A stretch of 10,850 bases of DNA from Chitinophagaceae bacterium (lineage in GTDB: Bacteria > Bacteroidota > Bacteroidia > Chitinophagales > Chitinophagaceae). The DNA is taken from NCBI GenBank assembly GCA_026785745.1, contig JAJAZO010000260.1:1-10850 (forward strand), given 5' to 3'. A program made the position numbers and the translations under genes. Shown here piece by piece: positions 1 to 6,950 of the stretch. The notes below the pieces were generated by a model that saw only the letters and a program-made list of their open reading frames with translations, did no database searches and had not been told where the DNA came from. Numbering within the stretch: position 1 is the stretch's first letter; every line of letters starts with the position of its first letter.

Positions 1-390
1 AATCGTCTTGATGGTAATTCCACCTTGATGTTTCTCTTTCGTAATCATTGGCTCTCCCCTGTTGCACTGTAACGCCTGTGTACAAATCATGCCGCCTTTT
101 TCCCGGGTATTATGCTGCCAGCATCGGTTTACAACCGCAGCACTTATCAGGAATCCCTTGTAACTCATCCTTTCTGATACCGTATTGCAACTATCGGGAC
201 TTCAACGAGCCGTTCATCCGTATTCATCTTTTGTACACCCACCAGTTTTCAATCGAAGTGAAAGAACTTTACCTGAACGCTCAGCACCAGCTCATTACTT
301 TGCCAGCACCTTCAGGCGGTTTACTAACAATGACCGTCATCTTTAGTGAGAGGCCGACTCTCATCGTTTCAGTACCTTCGCAGGGCACAC
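1..390 (-). mobile_element. Group II intron, 5' part of the ribozyme (domain I), truncated by the window edge
   Basis: Read on the minus strand from position 390, the sequence begins GTGTGCCCTGCGAAGG, which fits the GUGYG 5' consensus of bacterial group II introns. It continues as structured, non-coding RNA-like sequence. Seven intron bases (ACACAGG, minus strand 81-75, intron nt 310-316) can pair perfectly with the seven bases just before the proposed splice site (CCTGTGT). Upstream in the intron, GGTAT (181-177, nt 210-214) can pair with the next five exon bases (ATACC). The order EBS2 then EBS1, and their distance from the 5' end, match the usual domain I layout. The reverse-transcriptase/maturase gene, domains II-VI and the 3' splice site would lie left of position 1. 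The plus-strand open frame across this segment (48-434) begins with TTG and is probably an antisense shadow. Family recognition is by eye. Confidence 0.6.
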
Positions 391-402
391 ACACAGGGGT
401 AT
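391..402 (-). other. Proposed 5' exon target (IBS1 391-397, IBS2 398-402) of the group II intron
   Basis: These are the exon bases immediately upstream of the proposed intron start. IBS1 (minus strand CCTGTGT) and IBS2 (minus strand ATACC) are adjacent, as expected, and complementary to the candidate EBS1 and EBS2 inside the intron. Further upstream on the minus strand an ATG at 432-430 opens a frame of 14 codons up to the splice site (MSHHPALLLQIPLC). It is unclear whether a gene was interrupted, because the 3' exon is outside the window. The GT repeat at the boundary leaves two other possible splice positions (392 or 394). Confidence 0.4.
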
Positions 403-747
403 TTGCAAAAGTAGTGCTGGATGATGTGACATAAGCTAATTGCATGCATGAGGAGTGGTTCGGGCAGACAATTATAAGTCAGACTTTTAGTTGTTAACTT
501 CAACTTTATATTTTCAATTGGGCATTTGTGCCGGGCAGACGTTCAATGAATTCCCTGCCTTCCCAAATACTCGAACGTTATGCCAGCTCGACACTATCAT
601 TTTGGGAAAAAATTTATCTTCCTAAACTGACAATACAAATGTCAGAACATTTAGAATACGGCACATAGTTACGGTTGAATATAAATCTTGCACTGCCTTT
701 TGCATTTATGTATATTAAAAAATATTTTATTATTCAAAAACATATTT
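403..747. other. Non-coding region between the intron and the amidohydrolase gene
   Basis: No convincing gene is seen on either strand. The region holds a 9-base direct repeat CGGGCAGAC (461-469 and 532-540), a small inverted repeat AGTTG/CAACT (489-505), and the bulged hairpin listed separately (518-566). The promoter of the downstream amidohydrolase must lie in the AT-rich last 100 bases. A poor match to the Bacteroidota -7/-33 type (TTTTGC near 697, TATTTTAT near 723) is the best I can find and is not convincing. Confidence 0.5.
518..566. repeat. Bulged inverted repeat (structured intergenic element A)
   Basis: The outer arms TTGGG (518-522) and CCCAA (562-566) and the inner arms GGCAG (534-538) and CTGCC (555-559) are complementary, with a large one-sided bulge on the left arm and a short inner hairpin around CAATG. 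On the minus strand it resembles the element at 2241-2316: both have a TTTGG start followed by GGCAGGG on one arm, and CGTC followed by TGCCC on the other. The arrangement (imperfect arms, unpaired bulges) is reminiscent of recombination-site hairpins, but no textbook attC core is present, so its role is unknown. Confidence 0.35.
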
Positions 748-2196
748 ATGAAATTAATTCTTATCTCCATTTTGTTGCTGGCAATTGGCTGCAATTGCCT
801 GGCGCAAAGCAGTAACAATACCAAATCAATTGATGTATTAAAAAATGAATCAGCAACAACCATACAATCGGGTTATGATGCGTATAAAAAAATTGCATTA
901 AGTATTTGGGATTATGCAGAATTGGGATATAAGGAGAATAAAAGTTCAGCATTGCTGCAAAGTACTTTGAAGGATAATGGTTTTACTGTAGAAGCAGGTG
1001 TAGCTGGAATGCCTACTGCATTTGATGCATCTTATGGAAGTGGTTCACCTGTAATAGCTATTCTTGCAGAGTATGATGCATTACCTGGTCTATCGCAAGA
1101 TAATTCTCCAACTAAAACAGCCATTGAGAATAAAAATTGTGCTCATGCTTGCGGGCATCATTTATTTGGCACTGGTTCAGTAGCCGCAGGTATCGCTATC
1201 AAAAAATTATTGGAAACCGGCAAATTAAAAGGTACTATTAAAGTATTTGGTTGCCCAGCAGAGGAAGGTGGAAGCGGAAAGGTATACATGGTTAGAGAGG
1301 GTTTGTTTATTAATGTTGATGTGGTACTGCATTGGCATCCATGGGACTTCAATACAGTAATATATACGAGTGCATTGGCTAATAAATCTGCCAAGTTTAG
1401 GTTTTACGGTATTGCATCACATGCTTCTGTATCTCCAGAGCAGGGGCGTTCTGCATTAGATGCGGTGGAGGCTATGGATAATATGGTGAACATGATGAGA
1501 GAACATATACCTCAAGAAACCCGTATTCATTATGTGATTACCAATGGTGGCAAAGCCCCCAATGTGGTGCCTGAATTTGCAGAAGTATATTATTATGTAA
1601 GGCATCCTGATAAAGCAATGGCAGTATCCATTTTTGATAGAATTGCAAAAGCTGCGGAAGGTGCAGCCCTTGGTACAGAAACAAAAATGGATTACGAAAT
1701 AATAGGGGGTACACACGACCTGCTTATAAATAAAACACTTGCACTAAATATGCAAACCAATTTAGAGAAAGTTGGTGGTGTGATGTACACAGAAGAAGAA
1801 AAGGTTTTTGCAAAAAAAATTCAAGAAAGCTTTTTGAGTAAATATCCTTTAATAGATTCTGCAGCGATTGTAAAGCCATTGTTCATTGACAAAAATTTAG
1901 GCTCAACAGATGTTGGTGATGTAAGTTATGCAGTGCCAACAGTAGGGGTAGAAACTGCTACCTGGGTACCTGGCACGAGTCCACATAGCTGGCAGGCTGT
2001 TGCCTGCGGTGGTACTGATATTGGTATAAAGGGAATGATTGTAGCTTCAAAAACATTAGCCTTTACAGCAATAGATTTGTTTACAAACCCAGCATTAATA
2101 AAAAAAGCAAAGGAAGAATTTATACAAACAAAAGGAGACTACCAATACAAGGCATTACTCGGCGATAGAAAACCAGCGTTAAATTATAGAGACTAA
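748..2196 (+). CDS. Exported M20-family amidohydrolase (AbgB-like metallopeptidase)
   Basis: This 482-residue protein is a zinc-dependent amidohydrolase/carboxypeptidase of the M20D type, the family of aminobenzoyl-glutamate hydrolase subunit B (about 480 residues). Seen motifs: AEYDALPG (107-114, metal-bridging Asp region), HACGHH (133-138) with the family's Cys/His metal-ligand pattern, PAEEGG (170-175, general-base and metal Glu), HWH (195-197), the lid/dimerisation segment GIASHAS (221-227), STDVGD (386-391) and SPHSW with His413 near the C-terminus. The start at 748 is preferred over an in-frame ATG at 688 because residues 1-20 then form a signal peptide (MKLILISILLLAIGC..CLAQ). Cleavage before Gln20 is likely, while Cys15 makes a lipoprotein reading possible but poor. 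The enzyme therefore probably acts in the periplasm on an N-acyl or peptide amide; the substrate is not predictable. It stands alone between two non-coding stretches. Confidence 0.88.
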   Translation: MKLILISILLLAIGCNCLAQSSNNTKSIDVLKNESATTIQSGYDAYKKIALSIWDYAELGYKENKSSALLQSTLKDNGFTVEAGVAGMPTAFDASYGSGSPVIAILAEYDALPGLSQDNSPTKTAIENKNCAHACGHHLFGTGSVAAGIAIKKLLETGKLKGTIKVFGCPAEEGGSGKVYMVREGLFINVDVVLHWHPWDFNTVIYTSALANKSAKFRFYGIASHASVSPEQGRSALDAVEAMDNMVNMMREHIPQETRIHYVITNGGKAPNVVPEFAEVYYYVRHPDKAMAVSIFDRIAKAAEGAALGTETKMDYEIIGGTHDLLINKTLALNMQTNLEKVGGVMYTEEEKVFAKKIQESFLSKYPLIDSAAIVKPLFIDKNLGSTDVGDVSYAVPTVGVETATWVPGTSPHSWQAVACGGTDIGIKGMIVASKTLAFTAIDLFTNPALIKKAKEEFIQTKGDYQYKALLGDRKPALNYRD

Positions 2197-2240
2197 TTGA
2201 CTGGCTTAAATTAAGAACTTCCTTAAAAAGCCGAACACAC

Positions 2241-2316
2241 AACAGGCGGTTTGGCAATATGGCAGGGCGACGAATATATTCTCAGCTTTTCATTTTGTCT
2301 CGTCCGTTGCCCAAAC
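2241..2316. repeat. Bulged inverted repeat (structured intergenic element B)
   Basis: Arms GTTTGG (2249-2254) and CCAAAC (2311-2316) pair perfectly. CAA/TTG continues the stem after a one-base bulge, and inner arms GACGA (2269-2273) and TCGTC (2300-2304) pair across a loop of about 26 bases. The left arm includes GGCAGGG (2261-2267), also found in element A on the other strand. Together the two elements bracket the amidohydrolase gene in opposite orientations. They may be copies of a dispersed structured repeat or degenerate recombination sites; neither can be decided here. Confidence 0.4.
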
Positions 2317-2379
2317 TCTTTTGACTCGAAAATTATACCTCCCACATTTGGTGGCTTACGACCTTCGGTCCGTTAGGTT

Positions 2380-2415
2380 AATAAGGGTTGAGAGTACTTA
2401 TTGCAAGTTTTTTTT
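2380..2415 (+). terminator. Possible Rho-independent terminator downstream of the amidohydrolase gene
   Basis: AATAAG (2380-2385) pairs with CTTATT (2397-2402) across an 11-base loop, followed five bases later by a run of eight T (2408-2415). The stem is AT-rich and 184 bases from the stop codon, so it is a weak candidate. Confidence 0.3.
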
Positions 2416-2498
2416 GCTAACAGGGCCATTTTATTTTTAATCTCCTGACAGTAACAATTTATCTTTCCCTCCTATTGTTTATCTATTTTTGAAAGAGC

Positions 2499-3665
2499 AT
2501 GAATCAATTTGACGTAATCATCTGTGGTGGTGGCCCTGCAGGCAGCACCTGTGCATTAGCATTAGCCAACAGCGGATTAAACGTGGCGGTGATTGATAAA
2601 GCCAGTTTTCCCCGTAGCAAGGTTTGTGGCGATGCTATTGCGGCTTATGTACCGAAAATTTTAAAAGCCATTCATCCAAAATATGAAGAAGCACTGCTTT
2701 TATTTGCAGAGAAAACAGAAGTAAGTACCTGCCGGGTAGTGGCCCCGAATGAAAAATACATTGATATGAAATCAGCAGAAAGCGGTTTTATTATCACCCG
2801 TATGCAATTTGATAATTTTTTATATCAGCTGGCCACCGTTGAAAATAATATTACCTGGTTTTTAAACCACGAGATAACTGATGTAAAAATTGACACCGTC
2901 TTGCAAGAAGCAACTGTTACTGCATCCGGTATTACTTTTAAAAGTAAGATTGTTATTGGTTGTGATGGTGCTCATTCCATCATTAGTAAAAAACTAACGG
3001 GTACCCAACCGGACCTCCATCATTATTCCGGTGCTGTAAGGGCTTATTATAAAAATGTAACCGGTATCCCCGCTAAAACCTATGAACTGCACTTTTTAAA
3101 AGGAGTGTTGCCCGGTTATTTCTGGATATTTCCGCTGAAAGATAATATGTCCAATGTTGGCTTATGTATTCCATCATATGTCGTGTCCAAACGCAAGATT
3201 AACCTGCGGAATACGATGGAAGACATTATAAAAAATAATTCCTCCATAAAAAAACGTTTTGAAAATGCGGAGCTGACAGGAAAGATAGAAGGCTATGGAT
3301 TACCGTTGGGCTCCCGCAAAATAGTTATCAGTGGAAACCATTTTATGCTTGGTGGCGATGCCGCTTCGCTGATTGACCCGGCCACCGGTGAAGGCATCGG
3401 CCAGTCCATGATATCGGGCCGGTACGCCGGTTGGCAGGCTATCAAATGTTTTAAAGAAAATAATTTTTCTGCTGACTTCATGAAGCAGTACGATAAACAA
3501 TTGTATGATAAAGTTTGGAGTACCTCCCGCAAAAGCTACCTTCTGCAACGCCATTTTTTAAATAAGCAACGGCTCTTTAACGGATTTACAACCCTGCTGA
3601 ATAAAAGTAAGTTTATAAAAAGACTGGCGCTTAAACACATTATGAAAGTGGCAGATAGCAAGTAA
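2499..3665 (+). CDS. FAD-dependent oxidoreductase, geranylgeranyl reductase family
   Basis: This 388-residue flavoprotein fits the geranylgeranyl-reductase/FixC group. Seen motifs: N-terminal dinucleotide-binding GGGPAG (10-15) with acidic Asp33 ending the second strand; PRSKVCGD (38-45), the family's PRxKxCG segment; Arg101 in the RMQFDNFL helix; the second FAD motif GCDGAHS (154-160); GYFWIFPL (206-213); and the third FAD motif GGDAAS with DPATGEGIGQS (285-303). Members reduce isoprenoid chains (menaquinone or lipid precursors) or oxidise/halogenate aromatic compounds; the sequence alone does not select among these. Length is normal and the frame is intact. There is no signal peptide, so it is cytosolic or membrane-associated. 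The start is supported by the flavin motif beginning five residues in, and by GAAAGAG just before the ATG. It is transcribed alone and converges on the barrel gene to its right. Confidence 0.85.
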   Translation: MNQFDVIICGGGPAGSTCALALANSGLNVAVIDKASFPRSKVCGDAIAAYVPKILKAIHPKYEEALLLFAEKTEVSTCRVVAPNEKYIDMKSAESGFIITRMQFDNFLYQLATVENNITWFLNHEITDVKIDTVLQEATVTASGITFKSKIVIGCDGAHSIISKKLTGTQPDLHHYSGAVRAYYKNVTGIPAKTYELHFLKGVLPGYFWIFPLKDNMSNVGLCIPSYVVSKRKINLRNTMEDIIKNNSSIKKRFENAELTGKIEGYGLPLGSRKIVISGNHFMLGGDAASLIDPATGEGIGQSMISGRYAGWQAIKCFKENNFSADFMKQYDKQLYDKVWSTSRKSYLLQRHFLNKQRLFNGFTTLLNKSKFIKRLALKHIMKVADSK

Positions 3666-3697
3666 TACGATAGCCAACACCAAATAGAAAGATAGTG

Positions 3698-3725
3698 ACA
3701 TAGGATTTAACATAAAAGCCTATGT
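3698..3725. terminator. Hairpin between convergent genes, possible bidirectional terminator
   Basis: ACATAGG (3698-3704) pairs with CCTATGT (3719-3725). After one A/G mismatch, TTT pairs with AAA, leaving a six-base loop. It sits 33 bases after the flavoprotein stop and about 75 bases past the stop of the opposite-strand gene, where a shared terminator would be expected. The T-tracts on either side are poor, so the hairpin is well supported but its function is not. Confidence 0.45.
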
Positions 3726-3799
3726 GTGTATTACTTTATGTCTCTGCTTCTATATGGTTCAGTTTTTTATTTTGTATGGCAAGCTGTGAGACCTTGATA

Positions 3800-5482
3800 T
3801 CAATAATCAAATTCCCTGCGTTGCACATTCCATCTTACTCCAAAAGAAATTACCGATGTAGTAGTGGAAGTAAGGGGGGCTGTTTTTGTATCCTGTTTGC
3901 GAAGTACTGCGTTCAATTCAAAAAATAAATTTTCCCTCCATTCATACGACAAAAGGAATGAAGCGTAGAACACATTTGTTTTCCAGCCACTGCCAATAGA
4001 ATAGCCATAATCTCCTACCCTGTTAGGTGTGCTGTTGGGCAAGAGGATATTGCTGCCATAAATTCTACTGCTGCTGTCCCTGCCCTGCTGGTAATAAATC
4101 AGTTTGGCAACGGTCAGCCATCTTGGAGCAGGTTGATAACGGGCAATACCAATATACTCTTTGAAGTTAGCCCCCAGTGGATGAGCCAGCGGTTGATTAT
4201 AATGAGAATAGTTGGCCACCGAATCACGGTGAGAGTATGTGAAAGGACGAACCCTGTTGTGTTCAATTTGCAGATCAAGATTACTTACACCAAATGCATC
4301 AATATACTTTGCACCTACCTGTACGCCTACTTTATTTCCCCAATAACCTCTGTTCTTTGTTATTTCTCCCAGCAAAAATTCATCTAAAGAAAGTTGTCCA
4401 TACACCTGCAGCTTTCTGTCAAAGTTGGCTTTTGCATCAAGGCCAACTACAGAGTTATCAAAGCTTCCGTTCTGCTGTTCTATAGACCGGTAAAAGATGA
4501 TGGGGTTCAGGTATCCAAAATCAAACCTGTCTTTGCGACCAAAGATGACTCCTTCAAACAAACCGATATTCAGCCATTTGGTAACGTCTACATCCAAATG
4601 GTGCATGGCTGCATATTTTTTGGGCAGCAGTTTATCTCCACCGGGAATTTCGGCAGAATGTAACTCCATAAAAAGGTTCTGGTAATTGAATTTCCAGATA
4701 CGGGTATTCATCCGCAGAAAAAGATTGCTGCTGTTGCCATCGCCCAGCAACAAACTACGATGACCATTGCCGATAAAGTTTCTATCGTAGCCAAATGTTA
4801 CATCAATGTATTTGGTAACATTAAAAGTAAAATAGCCTCTTGCATCAAAATAATCGTAGCCGGTATTTTTAAAGGGTTTGTAAAAGCCCTGCCCCGGAAC
4901 AGCTTTTCGCCGGTTTACCCAATCCCTTACATATAGCGGATCTTTTTCCTGGTTATCGGTAACATAAGCATAAAAACCGATCTTGTTGGCAATTTTTCCC
5001 CGCAGGTTCAGGCCACGGGTATTTTGATAAAGTGTTTCGTCATTATTATTTTCTTTTGATACGGTAAGCTGTATCACGGGGTTTATTACCAGGTCAAAAT
5101 CTTTTATATGCACTTCATACAAACTGGCCGGCGTTTGAAAAAAACGTTTGGCAAGTGGTTTCCTGCTTTTAAACAGATTTTTGTCAGTCAAAAACTCAAT
5201 ATTATTCATCAACAAACTGTTTAGGTTGTACTGGTCAACTTTTGACAGTCTTATAGTTTTTTCTGCCGACTTGCTCCATTGATTAATATTGTTGATAATA
5301 ACCTGGCGGCTTAAGGGTCTGACTTTTGAAAAATTAAGGGTGGAGTCATTCTTTCTTTTTATTTCCAGCCTCTCTATTAATATATTGGCCTTATCACCCT
5401 GTGGGAAATAAGTGGTTTGAGCAGCACTGGCAATGGGGAAAAGAATTAATAGCAGTCTTACAAGGGTTTTTTTAAATTGCAT
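3800..5482 (-). CDS. Outer-membrane beta-barrel protein, Wzi/RemB-like
   Basis: This 560-residue protein has a clear signal peptide (MQFKKTLVRLLLILFPIASAA, cleavage before Gln22). A mixed region of about 100 residues follows, including LERLEIKRKNDSTLNFSK, then a long stretch of alternating amphipathic strands rich in Tyr, Phe and Asn. The chain ends with a strand and terminal aromatic residue (VISFGVRWNVQRREFDY), as in outer-membrane barrels. The segment around residues 310-440 (LNPIIFYRS, a YGQLSLDEF repeat-like strand, WGNKVGVQVGAKYID, YSHYNQPLAHPLGANF) recalls barrel proteins annotated as capsule-assembly Wzi family or gliding protein RemB in Bacteroidota. I recognise the pattern, not a specific orthologue. 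It likely resides in the outer membrane and may help hold surface polysaccharide or adhesin. It is a single gene, divergent from the dihydroorotase gene and convergent with the flavoprotein gene. Confidence 0.75.
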   Translation of the reverse strand: MQFKKTLVRLLLILFPIASAAQTTYFPQGDKANILIERLEIKRKNDSTLNFSKVRPLSRQVIINNINQWSKSAEKTIRLSKVDQYNLNSLLMNNIEFLTDKNLFKSRKPLAKRFFQTPASLYEVHIKDFDLVINPVIQLTVSKENNNDETLYQNTRGLNLRGKIANKIGFYAYVTDNQEKDPLYVRDWVNRRKAVPGQGFYKPFKNTGYDYFDARGYFTFNVTKYIDVTFGYDRNFIGNGHRSLLLGDGNSSNLFLRMNTRIWKFNYQNLFMELHSAEIPGGDKLLPKKYAAMHHLDVDVTKWLNIGLFEGVIFGRKDRFDFGYLNPIIFYRSIEQQNGSFDNSVVGLDAKANFDRKLQVYGQLSLDEFLLGEITKNRGYWGNKVGVQVGAKYIDAFGVSNLDLQIEHNRVRPFTYSHRDSVANYSHYNQPLAHPLGANFKEYIGIARYQPAPRWLTVAKLIYYQQGRDSSSRIYGSNILLPNSTPNRVGDYGYSIGSGWKTNVFYASFLLSYEWRENLFFELNAVLRKQDTKTAPLTSTTTSVISFGVRWNVQRREFDY

Positions 5483-5513
5483 GGGTCATAGAATTAAATT
5501 CAGGCGCCAAAAT
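5483..5513. promoter_or_regulatory. 31-base spacer between divergent start codons
   Basis: The barrel gene starts at 5482 on the minus strand and the dihydroorotase gene at 5514 on the plus strand. The gap is too short for two non-overlapping promoters, so the -33/-7 regions of each gene probably lie inside the first codons of the other. No good TAnnTTTG match is seen; TATTTTGG on the minus strand (about 5513-5506) is the closest. The palindrome CATG at 5480-5483 gives both strands a potential ATG at almost the same place. Confidence 0.3.
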
Positions 5514-6857
5514 ATGAAAAAATATCTGATTAAGAATATACAGGTTGTCAACGAAGGGCGGATTATAACGGCAGATGTGTTAATATCAAATGGCAGAATT
5601 GAGAAAGTTCAGCCACAGATTGCACAGATCAACACAGCATACGTTGAAATTAATGGAGAAGGAAAATATCTCTTGCCGGGTTGTATTGATGACCAGGTAC
5701 ATTTCCGGGAGCCGGGACTTACACATAAAGCAACTATCTATACCGAAGCAAAAGCGGCAATAGCTGGCGGTGTTACCAGTTTTATGGAAATGCCGAATAC
5801 CATTCCCAATGCCCTGACTCAAGAGTTGCTGGAAGACAAATACAACATCGCTTCGCAATGTTCATTAGCCAATTACTCTTTCTTTATGGGTACCGGCAAT
5901 GATAATGCGGATGAAGTACTAAGAACAAATGATAGGCGAAAAGATATTTGCGGCGTTAAAATTTTTATGGGTGCCAGCACCGGCCATATGTTGGTAGATA
6001 ACCCCAACACACTTGATAAAATATTCAGGGAGAGTGAAGTGCTGATTGCAACCCATTGTGAAGACGAAAAAATAGTAAGGCAGAATCTTGAAAAAATAAA
6101 AGCGACAGGTAAAGTATTGACGGTTGCTGACCATCCCAACATCAGGGATGAAGAAGCCTGTTATGAATCATCACTGTATGCTATTCAAATTGCCAAAAAA
6201 TATAATACAAGGCTTCATATACTGCATATCAGCACAGAAAAAGAATTGCAGTTGTTTACTAATATGTTTCCGCTGAAAGAAAAACGTATTACTGCTGAGG
6301 TTTGTGTCCATCATCTTCATTTCACCAGCGATGATTATGCAAGACTGGGCAACCAGATAAAATGTAATCCCGCCATAAAAGCCCCGCATAATAAAGAGGC
6401 TTTATGGAAAGCTCTGCTGGATGACCGGTTGGATGTGATTGCCACCGACCATGCCCCACATACCTGGGAAGAAAAGAATCAACCTTACGAAAAAACTCCC
6501 GCAGGTTTGCCGCTGGTTCAGCATCCTTTGTTACTGATGCTGTATTATTATAAAATGGGGAAAATAAGCCTGGAAAGAATTGCAGAAAAAATGAGCCATG
6601 CAGTAGCTGAATGCTTTCAAATAAAAGACAGGGGCTATATCAGGGAAGGCTTTCCTGCCGACCTGGTTATTGTTGACCTGAACGAATCAACAAAAGTTAC
6701 CAAAGAAAATATTTTATACAAATGTGGCTGGAGTCCTTTAGAGAATTTTCAATTTCCTGCATCTATTACTCATACGTTTGTAAATGGGCATCTGGTATAT
6801 CGGAACGGGGTGTTGGATGAATCAATGAAAGGCCAGCGGCTTAAATTTGACAGATAA
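5514..6857 (+). CDS. pyrC: Dihydroorotase
   Basis: This 447-residue enzyme of the amidohydrolase superfamily cyclises N-carbamoyl-aspartate to dihydroorotate in pyrimidine synthesis (cytosolic). Seen motifs: CIDDQVHFREPG (57-68) with His63 as metal ligand; AGGVTSFMEMPNT (84-96), substrate loop; GVKIFMGAST (147-156), where Lys149 aligns with the carboxylated lysine of hydantoinase-like members; His181 in ATHCEDE; His238 in LHILHIS; CNPAIK (284-289); and ATDHAPH (310-316) with Asp312 as catalytic acid/base. The first His of the usual HxH pair is Gln61, which I recall as normal for Bacteroidota dihydroorotases (Porphyromonas gingivalis enzyme), so it is probably not a defect. Methionine at 5514 gives the family N-terminus MKKYLIKN; upstream in-frame starts (5433, 5481) would add residues overlapping the divergent gene. 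Length and frame are intact. Confidence 0.93.
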   Translation: MKKYLIKNIQVVNEGRIITADVLISNGRIEKVQPQIAQINTAYVEINGEGKYLLPGCIDDQVHFREPGLTHKATIYTEAKAAIAGGVTSFMEMPNTIPNALTQELLEDKYNIASQCSLANYSFFMGTGNDNADEVLRTNDRRKDICGVKIFMGASTGHMLVDNPNTLDKIFRESEVLIATHCEDEKIVRQNLEKIKATGKVLTVADHPNIRDEEACYESSLYAIQIAKKYNTRLHILHISTEKELQLFTNMFPLKEKRITAEVCVHHLHFTSDDYARLGNQIKCNPAIKAPHNKEALWKALLDDRLDVIATDHAPHTWEEKNQPYEKTPAGLPLVQHPLLLMLYYYKMGKISLERIAEKMSHAVAECFQIKDRGYIREGFPADLVIVDLNESTKVTKENILYKCGWSPLENFQFPASITHTFVNGHLVYRNGVLDESMKGQRLKFDR

Positions 6858-6950
6858 ATACAAAACGAAGATTGTCATGATACGGATGATGTATTATGAT
6901 ACTATCTGTGTTAGTCTTAACAATCATAAAAATCTGCGTTCCAATCAACC
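6858..6950 (+). repeat. Short degenerate direct repeats in the pyrC-mutS-like gap
   Basis: ATCTGTGTTAGTC (6904-6916) and ATCTGCGTTCCAATC (6932-6946) look like two diverged copies of one unit, about 28 bases apart. A further hairpin, ATGATAC/GTATTAT with a seven-base loop and one G-T pair, lies at about 6878-6898. I recall similar ATCTGYGTTAATC-type units between genes in other Bacteroidota. They may be a dispersed repeat, and could also carry the leader of the next gene. Confidence 0.35.

Larger units (their letters stand above)
2197..2498. other. Non-coding stretch of 302 bases
   Basis: No gene is seen. It contains the bulged inverted repeat at 2241-2316, a small GACC-TTC-GGTC hairpin (2360-2370), a possible terminator (2380-2415), and an AT-rich leader before the flavoprotein gene. 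TATTTTTG (2484-2491) fits the Bacteroidota -7 consensus TAnnTTTG, but no good -33 element is spaced in front of it and it lies only 7 bases from the start codon, so it may be chance. Confidence 0.5.

Noticed and set aside
1..48. Minus-strand ATG at 48 preceded by GGGGAG, possible start of the intron-encoded protein
   Set aside because: Only 16 codons are visible, and it lies about 340 bases from the intron's 5' end, just after the proposed EBS1, before domains II-III could fit. It is probably still ribozyme sequence.
48..434. 128-codon open frame on the plus strand
   Set aside because: It starts with TTG, the protein looks like no family I know, and it runs antisense through sequence that reads as group II intron RNA on the other strand.
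688..747. Longer N-terminus for the amidohydrolase
   Set aside because: It would place 20 odd residues in front of a good signal peptide; the ATG at 748 explains the export signal.
3722..3928. 68-codon plus-strand frame after the flavoprotein gene
   Set aside because: It mostly overlaps the barrel gene antisense, and its composition is not protein-like.
3800..5482. TonB-dependent receptor reading of the barrel protein
   Set aside because: No plug domain or TonB box is visible, and at 560 residues it is too short for that family.
5433..5513. Longer N-terminus for dihydroorotase
   Set aside because: It overlaps the start of the divergent barrel gene, and the added residues do not match the family, whose N-terminus fits the ATG at 5514.
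5691..5699. Gln61 in place of the first His of the dihydroorotase HxH motif, as a sign of lost activity
   Set aside because: As far as I recall, the same DDQVHFREPG form occurs in other Bacteroidota dihydroorotases, and all other active-site residues are present.
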